From Limibacter armeniacum (GTDB lineage Bacteria; Bacteroidota; Bacteroidia; Cytophagales; Flammeovirgaceae): a DNA stretch of 64,000 bases. Every line of letters starts with the position of its first letter. The stretch's first letter is position 1. Positions 42,431 to 52,191 of this stretch are shown here, piece by piece. The stretch lies in NCBI RefSeq assembly GCF_036880985.1, contig NZ_JBAJNO010000008.1:1-64000 (forward strand), given 5' to 3'. Below the pieces are notes generated by a model. The model did no database searches. It saw only the letters and a list, made by a program, of their open reading frames with translations, and was not told the DNA's origin. The translations under genes and the position numbers were made by a program.

Positions 42431-45358
42431 ATGGATAAAGAAAATGTGGAATCAGTCAATGCTGAGATAACACCCAAATATGTAGTCGGAATTGGCGCTT
42501 CAGCCGGAGGATTGGAAGTGTTGAGAGAATTCTTTGATGAGTTGCCTGAACAGAGTGATTTGTCATATATCGTATTGCAGCATCTCTCTCCAGACTTTAA
42601 AAGTATGATGGATGAACTGCTGGGAAGGTACTCAACAATGCCAGTAAGGGTGGTACAAAAGGATACAAAGCTTGAGGCTAATAATGTTTACCTGATCCCT
42701 TCAGATAAGAATTTGATTATTGAAGGTGAAACCTTGAAGCCGGTCAAGCGTGACTCAGGTGTGAAGCTCAATTTGCCTATTGACATTTTCTTTCATTCGT
42801 TGGGAAAGGAGTTTAAGTCCAAAGCGATTGGTATTATTCTATCCGGAACAGGAACAGATGGTTCAAGAGGAGCGAGGACAATTAAGGAAAACGGCGGAAT
42901 TGTATTGGTACAAAGTCCGGAGTTGGCAAAGTTTGATGGAATGCCTAAAGCAGCTATCAGTTTAGGAGTGGCAGATTTTGTGCTTCCAACTAGACAACTG
43001 ACCGAGAAGCTGATGAAGCTTTCCAAAGAAGATCCCAATAATGCGCTGTTACATCTTGAGGATGAAGAGGTGGAAGGGAGTATAACAACAGATGTGGAGA
43101 TCTTTCAGGAAATACTGCAAATGGTAGAAAAAGCATCCAATATTGATTTCCGGACTTATAGAAAGAAAACACTGTTGAGAAGGCTTGAAAAGCGGATGCA
43201 GTTGAATCATTTTCATGCACTGAAGGAGTACCGTGATTTCCTGAATAATAATCAGGAAGAGGTGCTGATTTTACAGCAGGATTTTTTGATTGGTGTGACC
43301 CAGTTTTTCAGAGATGACGAAGCATGGAAGTCAATGCAGGAAATTGTAGTCAAAAAATTAGTGGAAAATGGTGAGGAAAATACCCCATTGAGAATATGGG
43401 TAGCGGGCTGTTCTACTGGTGAAGAGGCTTTTACGCTGAGTATCCTGATTCAGGAAGAATTACGTGAGCAAAAGAAGTCACTGGATTATAAGATTTTTGC
43501 GACTGATATAGACAAGCGGGCTATCTCAATAGCAGGGCAAGGTTTTTATAATGCTAATCTGGTTGCAGATTTACCGAATGAGTATCTCTATCGTTATTTT
43601 ACGAAGGATAATGATGGTTTTCAGGTCAAACCAACGATAAGAGACCATATCGTTTTTGCTCAGCAAGATTTAATGAAAGACCCACCATTTATTAAAATGG
43701 ATCTTGTGATCTGCCGAAACCTGCTTATTTATCTCGAGAATAAGGCACAACAAAGGGTCCTGACAAATTTCCAATTTGCATTAAACCATAAAGGTTATAT
43801 GTTTTTAGGAACGAGTGAAAGTGTGGGTGGGCTTTCCATGGCATTCAAACCTTTACATCAGAAGTGGAATATTTTTCAGAGTGTCCTTACATATAAGCTG
43901 CAACCAGCACCACCATCTCATTCTATGTATGAGAAACAATATGATCGAGTTTATAATAGGCCAAGTGCGCCAATAACAGACAGAAAAGTGAGAATGGACA
44001 AGGACTTGTCAGAACGTATTTTTCATGAGATTCTAGCCAATGAATATGCTCCTGCACTCTTTGTAAATAAGGAGTATGAATTACTTTTTGCTACGGGAGA
44101 TATTGAAAAGTATTTGACTATATCCAAAGGCTGGAGAAGCCGTATGGTGTTGGATATGGTAAACCGAAATGAGAGCATGATTCTTCGTAACGGTATTCGC
44201 AAGAGTATAACAGGGAAAGCACTGACGATTTTTAAAGGTGTTCAGTATACTCACAATAATGAGAATCAAGTATTGAATATCAAATTCAAGTACATTAATC
44301 CGGTAGGTGTAAAGTCAGCAGATTTGGTGCTTATCGAGTTTGAAAGTGCTAAAGAAGGTGACTTATCTTTAGTGGAGCCAAGCAATATTGTCACGCAGGA
44401 TAAACTGACACAAGAGAGGGTATTTACGTTGGAGTCGGAGTTGAATGAAACAAAGATGGAGCTCCAAAATACAGTGGAGGAACTAGAAACCACCAATGAG
44501 GAAATGCAGGCCTCCAATGAGGAGTTGTTGGCATCCAATGAAGAATTGCAAAGCAGTAATGAAGAGTTGCAGTCAGTAAATGAAGAATTATATACAGTTA
44601 ATAATGAATTGCAGGTCAAAATCAGTGAACTGAAGGAACTGAATAATGACATGTCCAATTTGCTGACAAGTACCCATATTGGTACTATCTTCTTGGATAG
44701 GGAGTTGCGTATCCGAAAAATCACACCTGTTGTACAAGGACTTTTCAATATCTCGGATGAGGATACCGGAAGGCCAATTGTTCACTTTACCAATTCATTG
44801 AACTACGATACTTTAGAGCAAGATGCCCGTAAGGTGTTGGAATACTTACAAGTAGTATCCCATGAGGTAACTAATACTAATGGAGAGGTATTTATGTTGC
44901 GTATCCTGCCTTACCGAACCAGTGAGGATCGTATTGATGGCGTAGTGATTACGCTGGTCAATATTACAGAAATCAAGCAGTTGAACGACAAGCTTGAAGA
45001 GAGCGAAGAAAGGTTCAGAACGGCTATCGAAGCGCTTAATACAGGTATTTGGGAGTGGAATATACTAGATAGTAGTAAAGATTGGTGGGCTCCTTACTTA
45101 TACGAACTACTGATGTTGGATGAGAATGAGGTAAAACCAAATCAGCAATACTTATGGGGAAATCTTGTTCATGAGGATGACAGAGCTAAGAATCAAGAGG
45201 CTATTGAAAAACTCTTGAGTGAGAAAGAACCTTATAAACAAAGACTGAGAATAAAATGTGGAGATGGTGAATACAAAGAGTTTGAGGTTGCAGGTAAAGC
45301 CATCACGGATAGTAAAGGTGAATTGCTAAAAGTGGTAGGGTCTTTATCAAATATCTAA
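42431..45358 (+). CDS. CheB-CheR-PAS fusion protein
   Basis: 975 aa. CheB methylesterase domain without receiver (15-195): Ser24 in GASAGG, His51 in LQHL, Asp143 in GTGTDG, all triad residues present. CheR methyltransferase (about 217-490) with SAM motif IWVAGCSTGEEA and later ICRNLLIYL. Then a degenerate PAS-like linker, a long Asn-Glu-rich coiled coil (repeats of SNEEL, about 670-735), PAS (about 745-860) and another PAS (about 865-975). Such proteins in Bacteroidota are cytoplasmic regulators whose targets are unknown. 39 bp after the hybrid kinase, same operon. Confidence 0.92.
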   Translation: MDKENVESVNAEITPKYVVGIGASAGGLEVLREFFDELPEQSDLSYIVLQHLSPDFKSMMDELLGRYSTMPVRVVQKDTKLEANNVYLIPSDKNLIIEGETLKPVKRDSGVKLNLPIDIFFHSLGKEFKSKAIGIILSGTGTDGSRGARTIKENGGIVLVQSPELAKFDGMPKAAISLGVADFVLPTRQLTEKLMKLSKEDPNNALLHLEDEEVEGSITTDVEIFQEILQMVEKASNIDFRTYRKKTLLRRLEKRMQLNHFHALKEYRDFLNNNQEEVLILQQDFLIGVTQFFRDDEAWKSMQEIVVKKLVENGEENTPLRIWVAGCSTGEEAFTLSILIQEELREQKKSLDYKIFATDIDKRAISIAGQGFYNANLVADLPNEYLYRYFTKDNDGFQVKPTIRDHIVFAQQDLMKDPPFIKMDLVICRNLLIYLENKAQQRVLTNFQFALNHKGYMFLGTSESVGGLSMAFKPLHQKWNIFQSVLTYKLQPAPPSHSMYEKQYDRVYNRPSAPITDRKVRMDKDLSERIFHEILANEYAPALFVNKEYELLFATGDIEKYLTISKGWRSRMVLDMVNRNESMILRNGIRKSITGKALTIFKGVQYTHNNENQVLNIKFKYINPVGVKSADLVLIEFESAKEGDLSLVEPSNIVTQDKLTQERVFTLESELNETKMELQNTVEELETTNEEMQASNEELLASNEELQSSNEELQSVNEELYTVNNELQVKISELKELNNDMSNLLTSTHIGTIFLDRELRIRKITPVVQGLFNISDEDTGRPIVHFTNSLNYDTLEQDARKVLEYLQVVSHEVTNTNGEVFMLRILPYRTSEDRIDGVVITLVNITEIKQLNDKLEESEERFRTAIEALNTGIWEWNILDSSKDWWAPYLYELLMLDENEVKPNQQYLWGNLVHEDDRAKNQEAIEKLLSEKEPYKQRLRIKCGDGEYKEFEVAGKAITDSKGELLKVVGSLSNI

Positions 45359-45382
45359 AAGGTACCTTTATTATTCAGTTTA

Positions 45383-45417
45383 AGATCCCTTGTTCATAGA
45401 ACGAGGGATTTTTTTGT
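45383..45417. terminator. Bidirectional terminator
   Basis: ATCCCTTGTTC / GAACGAGGGAT stem with a 3-nt loop (45385-45409), T-run on the plus strand. It separates the plus-strand operon from the convergent minus-strand gene, whose stop lies in the hairpin. Confidence 0.75.
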
Positions 45418-46083
45418 GTCTTGAATGAGGTTTTTAGTTGTGGGCTTAGGTGATTTAATGTCTTTGAATTTTATTTTTTTTTGAGAAGAATAGGGATTAG
45501 CTACTTGGTAGATGAGGAAGGAATAATCTTCAGGGGTTAATGCATCTTTCTTGAAGTCAAGCCTGTCGATTTCGTGCCATTGAGAGAGGTATGGGGTAAG
45601 GGTTTTGCTGAAATTCCTAAAAGGGCCGGAATTGTATTCTGTAAACCGAACCTGATCAATATAGGGTAGGAAGGTATCCAAGTGTGAAAAAGTAGAAATG
45701 ATGTAAAGGAAGTCCTTTTGTTTTTCAAGCAGTAATGAAAAAGCATTACGGATATCGGAGAAAACGATATTTGGATCAGATAGTTTGGTAGTGCTAAGGA
45801 CATGGGAGTTACACAAGACTTTCTGGAGGGCTTTTTTCAGGTTGCCTGAAATCAAGGTGTATTCATCATCAGTGATATAGGAAAGTGTCATCAACTCTTT
45901 TTTAAGATGAGCGGTGAAATTCACACTAGTTGTGTCAATAGGAGGAAGTAAAATCAGTTGACATTTCATGAGGAAATGGGTTTGTTGGGTCAATAAGTAG
46001 CAGAGCAGTAGTAATAAAGAAAGTGTGCTGATATTGAAAGCAATAAAATAAATTAGGTATAGGGTAATGCTTAAAAGCAGCAT
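45394..46083 (-). CDS. Membrane-anchored hypothetical protein
   Basis: 229 aa. Two closely spaced membrane helices at the N-terminus (about 1-15 and 18-34), then a soluble region of about 190 residues with no recognised motif and a Lys-rich C-terminus. Transcribed toward the CheB-CheR-PAS gene; 60 bp downstream of the PAS-PAS gene on the same strand, so the two may be co-transcribed. Function unknown. Confidence 0.6.
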   Translation of the reverse strand: MLLLSITLYLIYFIAFNISTLSLLLLLCYLLTQQTHFLMKCQLILLPPIDTTSVNFTAHLKKELMTLSYITDDEYTLISGNLKKALQKVLCNSHVLSTTKLSDPNIVFSDIRNAFSLLLEKQKDFLYIISTFSHLDTFLPYIDQVRFTEYNSGPFRNFSKTLTPYLSQWHEIDRLDFKKDALTPEDYSFLIYQVANPYSSQKKIKFKDIKSPKPTTKNLIQDTKKSLVL

Positions 46084-46143
46084 CCATCTACTTGGCTCAA
46101 AGAAATTGAACAGGAATAAATGGATGCCCTTTTAAAATGGAGG

Positions 46144-47103
46144 TTAATCTTGAATACTGATATTAACGATAACACCTTGAGAAAGTGAATTGTCAAAAGC
46201 TGAAACTTGAACAATGAAATTGGTTTGGCAGAACGAATCATAGAAGTGCATCCAACGGTTACGTTTTTCTCTTATGGCAGCTTCAATTAAACTGATTAAT
46301 TCAGTATGAGCTTTCTTGGCAATTGAGGTTGGAACAGAAGTGAGTTTTTTCTCAATATCCTTCTCAGTTAGGTTCCAAAAATAATGCACTCGATGGTTAA
46401 ACTTCTCAATGTGCATGTTGTTATCTAACACCAAAACAGCTTTGTCTTGTGTATCCAGCATGCACTCGAGTTGAGATTCCCAATAGTCTGCTTCTCTTCT
46501 GTACTCTTCAAGAAGTGACTCGTTGATCTTCTTTTCTATTTGAAGGCGCTCATTTCTTTTGTTGATGAACTTGATCTCATCCTCCAACGACATGACTTCC
46601 TGACGTAGTTGTTCCTCTTCTGTGATGTCAATAATGGTACCACCTACATACTTTTGATCATTATGATGAATAGGGAAACGAATGATCAGTAAATCCTGAA
46701 AAGAGCCAGAATCAGAGTAAATCCTTTCAACATTACGGAAAATCTTACCTGTTTTCAGGACATAGGTGTCATTATTATGATGCTCTGTGAACTTTTCGGC
46801 AATAAAAAAGCTTCCGTCATCTTTTCCGAGAACATCTTCTTCTTTGAACTTGATAAAGTTACAGTAGTCATTGTTGGTATAAATGTAATTCAGCTGGTCA
46901 TCTTTAACCCAAGCAGCTGCACGGAACACTTGTAGGAATGAACCCAAATAGGTTTTGTAAAGGCTTAAATCGTCAGTTTCTGGTAGACCTTCAGTAGTAG
47001 AAGTAAAATCTGTGCTCAAAACGGAAGATAGGTTGTCATTTGGCGAAATGCTAAATGGCTGACTCTTCCCAAACAAAAAAGACAGTAATTTATTAGGATA
47101 CAT
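46144..47103 (-). CDS. PAS-PAS sensor protein without output domain
   Basis: 319 aa. PAS domain with PAC (about 55-165: WVKDDQLNYIYTNNDYCNF ... VGGTIIDITEEEQL), coiled coil (about 165-215), second PAS (about 215-319: KAVLVLDNNMHIEKFNHRV). No kinase, cyclase or DNA-binding domain, so it must act by binding a partner. Divergent from the big CheB-CheR-PAS-kinase gene, which suggests shared regulation. The 293-bp gap between the two is AT-rich and holds a TACTTTTG element (47228-47235) toward the kinase fusion. Confidence 0.8.
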   Translation of the reverse strand: MYPNKLLSFLFGKSQPFSISPNDNLSSVLSTDFTSTTEGLPETDDLSLYKTYLGSFLQVFRAAAWVKDDQLNYIYTNNDYCNFIKFKEEDVLGKDDGSFFIAEKFTEHHNNDTYVLKTGKIFRNVERIYSDSGSFQDLLIIRFPIHHNDQKYVGGTIIDITEEEQLRQEVMSLEDEIKFINKRNERLQIEKKINESLLEEYRREADYWESQLECMLDTQDKAVLVLDNNMHIEKFNHRVHYFWNLTEKDIEKKLTSVPTSIAKKAHTELISLIEAAIREKRNRWMHFYDSFCQTNFIVQVSAFDNSLSQGVIVNISIQD

Positions 47104-47396
47104 ATCAGAAAAGTTAGGGTTTCCAGTAGCTTAAGTATTAGGTCGTAAGAGGTTTTGAGTTTTCCGATCTAATTTGATTAATTTTAATAAAAAAAGAGGA
47201 TTATAAAAACATTGGAGTACTTTTATTTACTTTTGTTTAGAAATAAAAAATGTGTTCTAAATAAGAGAGTTACGTGAAAAAAGGAGGTGTTCAACGTTTA
47301 TTTGAACAAGGCTCATTTTAATATAAAAATAAGGTACACATGTAATGTAATCGAAGCTAACCCAAATTGAAAAGAAAAACTTAACCAATCAAGCTT

Positions 47397-50300
47397 ATGC
47401 TACCAAAATACTATGTAGGAATAGGATGTTCTGCTGGAGGATTAGAAGTTTTAAGACATTTTTTCTCTATGCTTCCAAGCAATACAGGTATGGCCTTTAT
47501 TGTCATTCAACATCTAGCTCCTAACTATCATAGTATACTTCACGAATTGCTTAGCAAGGAAACAGATATGCCTGTTAGGGTGGTTAAGAAGAAAATGGTA
47601 GCAAGGCGAAACCATGTCTATATTATTTCTCCAGGTAGCACACTTTTGATAGAAGAGGGGAATTTGCAATTGATGTTTCAGGAGGAACACCTTCGGGTTA
47701 ACTTCCCAATTGATATCTTTTTTAGCTCCTTAGGAAAAGACAAGAAGGAGAAATCAATAGGTCTTATTCTCTCAGGAACAGGGACAGATGGCTGTAGGGG
47801 GGTAAAGGAGATTAAAGAGCATGGAGGATATGTGATAACACAAGACCCATATGAAGCGAAATTTGATGGGATGCCTAGAAGTGCTCAAGGCGACTCAGAC
47901 TTTATAGGTACAGTTGAACAGTGTGTCGGTAAGCTGGTGAAAATCAGTAAAGACAAGAGTAAGCTGAACCAACCTACTCTTATAGAACCTAAGGAGGTTA
48001 AACAGCAGAATGAAGTAGAGGAACAGACGGTAATGGACCATGCCTTTATCAGGCAAATTCTGGAAGCGGTGTATGATAAGACAGGTATTGACTTTTCAGA
48101 GTTTCAGATTGATATGGTCAAGAGAAGAATTCGGCGTAGAATGCAAATGACAGACCACAGTACTTATGGTAGTTATTATAAGTACTTGATGGAAGCAGGT
48201 CAGGAAGCCGAGGACTTGATGGACAGCATGTTGATAAATTACACCTCTTTTTTTCGAGATCCGGAAGCATGGGAAAGGTGTCGTGAAAAAGTGCTGGTGC
48301 CTTTGGTCAAAGAGGTCAAGAGTGGAGGGAAGTTACGGATTTGGGTAGCAGGCTGTTCTACAGGAGAAGAAGCTTACACCTTGGCTATACTACTGGAAGA
48401 AGTTTTTGAGGAGTACAATGTAAAGATGGATGTCAAGCTTTTTGCGACAGACCTGGATCAAAAAGCCTTGAATGTAGCCTTGGAGGGAGTTTATAGCAAG
48501 GAATCAATTTTTGGCATACCTGATAGCTATATCTATAAATACTTTGACCCTGCTATCAATGGATTTAAGGTAAAAACAGCTTTGAGGGAAAAGGTGGTTT
48601 TTGCCAACCAAAACTTACTGAAAGACCCAGCCTTTATTCAGTTAGACCTGATAGTTTGTCGTAATGTCCTGATTTATTTTAGAAGTGATGTCCAAAAAAG
48701 GCTGTTGGCTTCATTCAGTTACGCACTTCGAAAAGACCGTTATCTATTTTTAGGCAATGGAGAACCTTTAACAGGTCTGACGGATATTTATGGCACATTG
48801 GATCAATACCACCATATCTATAGTAACAGGCGTCCTGCCAAGCTGCCAGGAATAACGGCATCCTATTCGACGATCAGCAATCGAACTACAAGTGAACCAA
48901 AGTCTTTGGTAAAGTACAATTCCAGAAAGCAGCATGTTCACCGAAAGGAGAATACAGCTTTAAATTATTATGCTGCGATCAACCATGTATTGCCCGCTGC
49001 CATTCTGATTGACAAGGACTTCAGACTTTACCATACAACCGGTAAAATTGAAAACTACTTTCGACTGTCGAAAGGTTGGAAGAGCCGTAACCTGTCAGAT
49101 ATGCTAGATGACTTTGAGTTGTCGGTTTTCAAGGATGGAATTGTCATGGTGGATAAGAACCCGATGGGTGGGGAGCCAATTAGAATTTCCTGCACATTTA
49201 ACGGTAAAGAGGTTGATTTGAAATTTATCAAAATAGGAATTGATGAATCAACCTTGGGTACAGAAGTAGTGTACGTAGAATTTCTGGAGTCCAAAAGGGT
49301 GGATAAAGAGTTCTATAAGGTTTCTGAAAATGCTTTTATAGAGGCAAAGTCGAAAGCATTGGAAGCAGAACTGTCTGAGAGTAACAAGCTTCTGAAAATA
49401 ACAAAAGAGCAACTGGAAATTACTTCCGAAGAGCTAAGAGCTTCCAATGAGGAGTTACAGGTTTCTAATGAAGAATTACAGATCAGTAATGAGGAGTTAC
49501 AGTCTGTGAATGAGGAAGTGTTTGCGATCAATGACGAGTTGATGGTAAAGGTGAAAGATTTGACTACACTTTTCAACGACTTCAAAAACCTTTTGGCGAG
49601 TATTAATATCAATACCCTTTTTCTGGATAAGGAGCTTCGTATGCGTCACGCCAATTTAGGAATGCATGAGTTGCTTGATATATCAGATAGTGATATCGGA
49701 AAAGAGGTATTAGGGTATAAGAACTCTTTAAACTATCACAATTGGGAAGAGGATGCATTGAAGGTGCTGAAGTCTCTTCAAATTGTAACTAAGGAAGTAT
49801 ATGATGGTAAAAATGGGAAAAGTTATATTGCCCGAATTTTACCATACCGAACTGAAGAGGAGGAGGTTAAAGGTGTTGTGATAACCTTGGAAGATGTGAC
49901 CACTATCAGGATGTTATATAACCAGTTGCAGAAAAGTGAAGAACGGATGAGGTTGGCTATAGAGGGAATTAGTGCTGGTATATGGGATTATAATGTAATG
50001 GAGGATTCCTTTTGGCCATCAAGCCGTTATTATGAGATAATGGGATACAGCAAGTTTGAGGTCCCCAAAAATCGCCTTTCTATAGAGAAAGTAGTTAAGG
50101 AACATGTGCACCCTGAAGAGCAGGGGTTGGTAAAAAAGGCATTTACCAAACACCTGAAGAGTAAAGGAGATTTCAAGCTTGAGTATCGAATAAAAAGTAA
50201 GTCTGGACAGTATGTTTGGGTCGAATCTTCAGGGAAAGCAACTTTTGATCATGATGGAAAACCTATCCGGATGATCGGGGCAATAGTTGATATTGACAGG

Positions 50301-51419
50301 CGCAAAAAACTGGAATCCGAGCAGTTTGCTTATAAAAACATGATGTTTAGGCAAACGGGACGTATTGCCAAAATTGGAGGTTGGGAATATAATGTGCAGC
50401 TAGGGGAACTGATTTGGAGTGATGAGCTGTATGAGCTGACGGGGAACAGTAAGTCGGAGAAGATGATTGTAATGTCCGATTGGATAGGTCAATATGTCAG
50501 AGAAAGTCAAGAAGAGGTTACCAAGGAACTAGATAGGTGTGTTAAGGAAGGGAAACAGTTAGATATCATTGCTAAGTTTTGTCCTCCGAGAGGAAAGCCA
50601 TTTTGGACAAGAAATATTGCTGAGGCAGTTATAGACGAGGAAGGGAAAACCAAGAAAATAAGAGGCGTATTCCAACTGATAGAAGGACTGAATGACGAAA
50701 ACCTGAGAAGGACTTTGATCAGTATTGAAAAGAAAAATAAACACTTAGAAGATTTCTCACGGATAGTATCTCATAACTTGCGTAAGCATACCAGTAATAT
50801 TGATATGATGCTGGAGTTGTATGGGCTTACGGCAGATTCAAAAGTAAGGGAAACTTATATTGCCAAAATCAGGGATGTGGCGGAGATGTTGAATAGAACC
50901 ATCTTGGGACTTTATGAGGTGACCAAAGTGCATAGTAACAATAGTAACTTTAAAGAGAAGGTCGCCCTGAAGGAAGTTTACTATGAGACCGTTACGTTAT
51001 TTGAAAATGAGATAAATGATAAACAGATCAAACTATACCCTGATTTCTCAAGTTGTGAAACGTTGGAAATGCCACGAAGCTATTTGAATAGTATTCTGCA
51101 TAACCTAATAGGCAATGCTGTGAAATATACTTCCAGTGAAAGATTCCCCAAAATTGAGGTAAAAGCAGAAGAGCATGAACATGAATTCTTACTTTCTGTA
51201 GCAGACAATGGTATAGGTATTGACTTGGAAAAGTATGGAGATGATATCTTTCAGATACAGTCTACATTTCATGGAGAACTGAGTGGTACAGGGCATGGGC
51301 TTTATTTGACAAAAGCACATGTAGATAATATGGGAGGGAATATTGAAGTGGAGAGCAAGGTGAATATTGGAACAACATTTACAATTAGGCTCAAAAAAGA
51401 CCTTGTTCATCTGAATTAG
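47397..51419 (+). CDS. CheB-CheR-PAS-histidine kinase fusion
   Basis: 1340 aa. CheB domain (1-180): Ser12 in GCSAGG, His39 in IQHL, Asp131 in GTGTDG. CheR domain (about 215-475) with RIWVAGCSTGEEAYTL and VCRNVLIYF. PAS-like region (about 530-640), coiled coil with SNEEL repeats (about 655-720), PAS (about 725-845), two further PAS domains (about 850-970 and 980-1100). Kinase: His1126 in IVSHNLRKH, a phosphoacceptor type common in Bacteroidota, and HATPase_c (about 1225-1340; NLIGNAVKY, DNGIGI, GTGHGLYLT). It links methylesterase, methyltransferase and kinase in one soluble chain. Followed 307 bp later by a single receiver that may be its partner. Confidence 0.93.
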   Translation: MLPKYYVGIGCSAGGLEVLRHFFSMLPSNTGMAFIVIQHLAPNYHSILHELLSKETDMPVRVVKKKMVARRNHVYIISPGSTLLIEEGNLQLMFQEEHLRVNFPIDIFFSSLGKDKKEKSIGLILSGTGTDGCRGVKEIKEHGGYVITQDPYEAKFDGMPRSAQGDSDFIGTVEQCVGKLVKISKDKSKLNQPTLIEPKEVKQQNEVEEQTVMDHAFIRQILEAVYDKTGIDFSEFQIDMVKRRIRRRMQMTDHSTYGSYYKYLMEAGQEAEDLMDSMLINYTSFFRDPEAWERCREKVLVPLVKEVKSGGKLRIWVAGCSTGEEAYTLAILLEEVFEEYNVKMDVKLFATDLDQKALNVALEGVYSKESIFGIPDSYIYKYFDPAINGFKVKTALREKVVFANQNLLKDPAFIQLDLIVCRNVLIYFRSDVQKRLLASFSYALRKDRYLFLGNGEPLTGLTDIYGTLDQYHHIYSNRRPAKLPGITASYSTISNRTTSEPKSLVKYNSRKQHVHRKENTALNYYAAINHVLPAAILIDKDFRLYHTTGKIENYFRLSKGWKSRNLSDMLDDFELSVFKDGIVMVDKNPMGGEPIRISCTFNGKEVDLKFIKIGIDESTLGTEVVYVEFLESKRVDKEFYKVSENAFIEAKSKALEAELSESNKLLKITKEQLEITSEELRASNEELQVSNEELQISNEELQSVNEEVFAINDELMVKVKDLTTLFNDFKNLLASININTLFLDKELRMRHANLGMHELLDISDSDIGKEVLGYKNSLNYHNWEEDALKVLKSLQIVTKEVYDGKNGKSYIARILPYRTEEEEVKGVVITLEDVTTIRMLYNQLQKSEERMRLAIEGISAGIWDYNVMEDSFWPSSRYYEIMGYSKFEVPKNRLSIEKVVKEHVHPEEQGLVKKAFTKHLKSKGDFKLEYRIKSKSGQYVWVESSGKATFDHDGKPIRMIGAIVDIDRRKKLESEQFAYKNMMFRQTGRIAKIGGWEYNVQLGELIWSDELYELTGNSKSEKMIVMSDWIGQYVRESQEEVTKELDRCVKEGKQLDIIAKFCPPRGKPFWTRNIAEAVIDEEGKTKKIRGVFQLIEGLNDENLRRTLISIEKKNKHLEDFSRIVSHNLRKHTSNIDMMLELYGLTADSKVRETYIAKIRDVAEMLNRTILGLYEVTKVHSNNSNFKEKVALKEVYYETVTLFENEINDKQIKLYPDFSSCETLEMPRSYLNSILHNLIGNAVKYTSSERFPKIEVKAEEHEHEFLLSVADNGIGIDLEKYGDDIFQIQSTFHGELSGTGHGLYLTKAHVDNMGGNIEVESKVNIGTTFTIRLKKDLVHLN

Positions 51420-51726
51420 TTAAACTATATAATATAAGGTTATAAAGAATAAAAAATAAGTGGATTTTCATTTTTCTAATGTTTTTTTATACTTTAGTTT
51501 AGTAGACGAAAGAATAATATGCACTTCTAGTCAACATGTTCAAGGGAAACTTTTGAAGGAAGGATGTTTTTAACTGGTTTACTGACATGTAAAGAGAAGT
51601 ATTGTGGTGTATTATGATCATACACTTTTAGTCCAGTAACAGTCGCTAGTACTTTTTAATATCAATTGGAATTAATAGCTACACTATCTACCTAATTCAT
51701 CTTTTTTCTAATAATATTAACCTGAC
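51420..51726. other. Intergenic gap, no gene seen
   Basis: AT-rich, 307 bp. No hairpin terminator, open frame or promoter with both elements was recognised. Confidence 0.5.
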
Positions 51727-52131
51727 ATGCCACAAGTAAAAAGAGTTTTTGTAATTGATGACGATGATATCTTCAACTTTGGTATAAGCCGAATGTTGAT
51801 AGACAGCAGGTTTGCCGAAAAAGTTTCTATTTTTTCCAATGGAGAAGATGCAAGGGATTTTTTGCAGCAGATTTTACCCAATGATGAGCAATGGCCAGAT
51901 GTGATTTTTCTGGACTTGAGAATGCCTGTTATGAATGGCTGGAAGTTTATCTATTCGATGCAACAAGAATTGGAAACCCTTTCCAAAAAGACAGGAATAT
52001 ATGTAGTAAGCTCCTCTTGTGATTTGCAGGATAAAGCTTATTGTTTACAATATCCTTTTATCTCTGCATATATCGAAAAGCCCATTACGCTCAGTAAGTT
52101 GAGACATCTTTTTGAAACAGACCTGATATAA
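51727..52131 (+). CDS. Single-domain response regulator
   Basis: 134 aa, one receiver domain: acidic cluster Asp11-Asp14, phospho-acceptor Asp63 in FLDLRMP, Ser95/96 and Lys118 in EKPI. No output domain, like CheY-type or phosphotransfer receivers. Last gene of the signalling cluster; likely partner of the fusion kinase upstream. Confidence 0.88.
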   Translation: MPQVKRVFVIDDDDIFNFGISRMLIDSRFAEKVSIFSNGEDARDFLQQILPNDEQWPDVIFLDLRMPVMNGWKFIYSMQQELETLSKKTGIYVVSSSCDLQDKAYCLQYPFISAYIEKPITLSKLRHLFETDLI

Positions 52132-52136
52132 AAAAA

Positions 52137-52168
52137 ACAGTCTGCAGTTGATTGTTGGTGCAGACTGT
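52137..52168. terminator. Terminator shared by convergent operons
   Basis: ACAGTCTGCA / TGCAGACTGT 10-bp stem, 12-nt loop. On the minus strand it is followed by T8, so it ends the dehydrogenase operon. Confidence 0.85.
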
Positions 52169-52191
52169 ATGATGAAAGTAAAGGGTAACTT

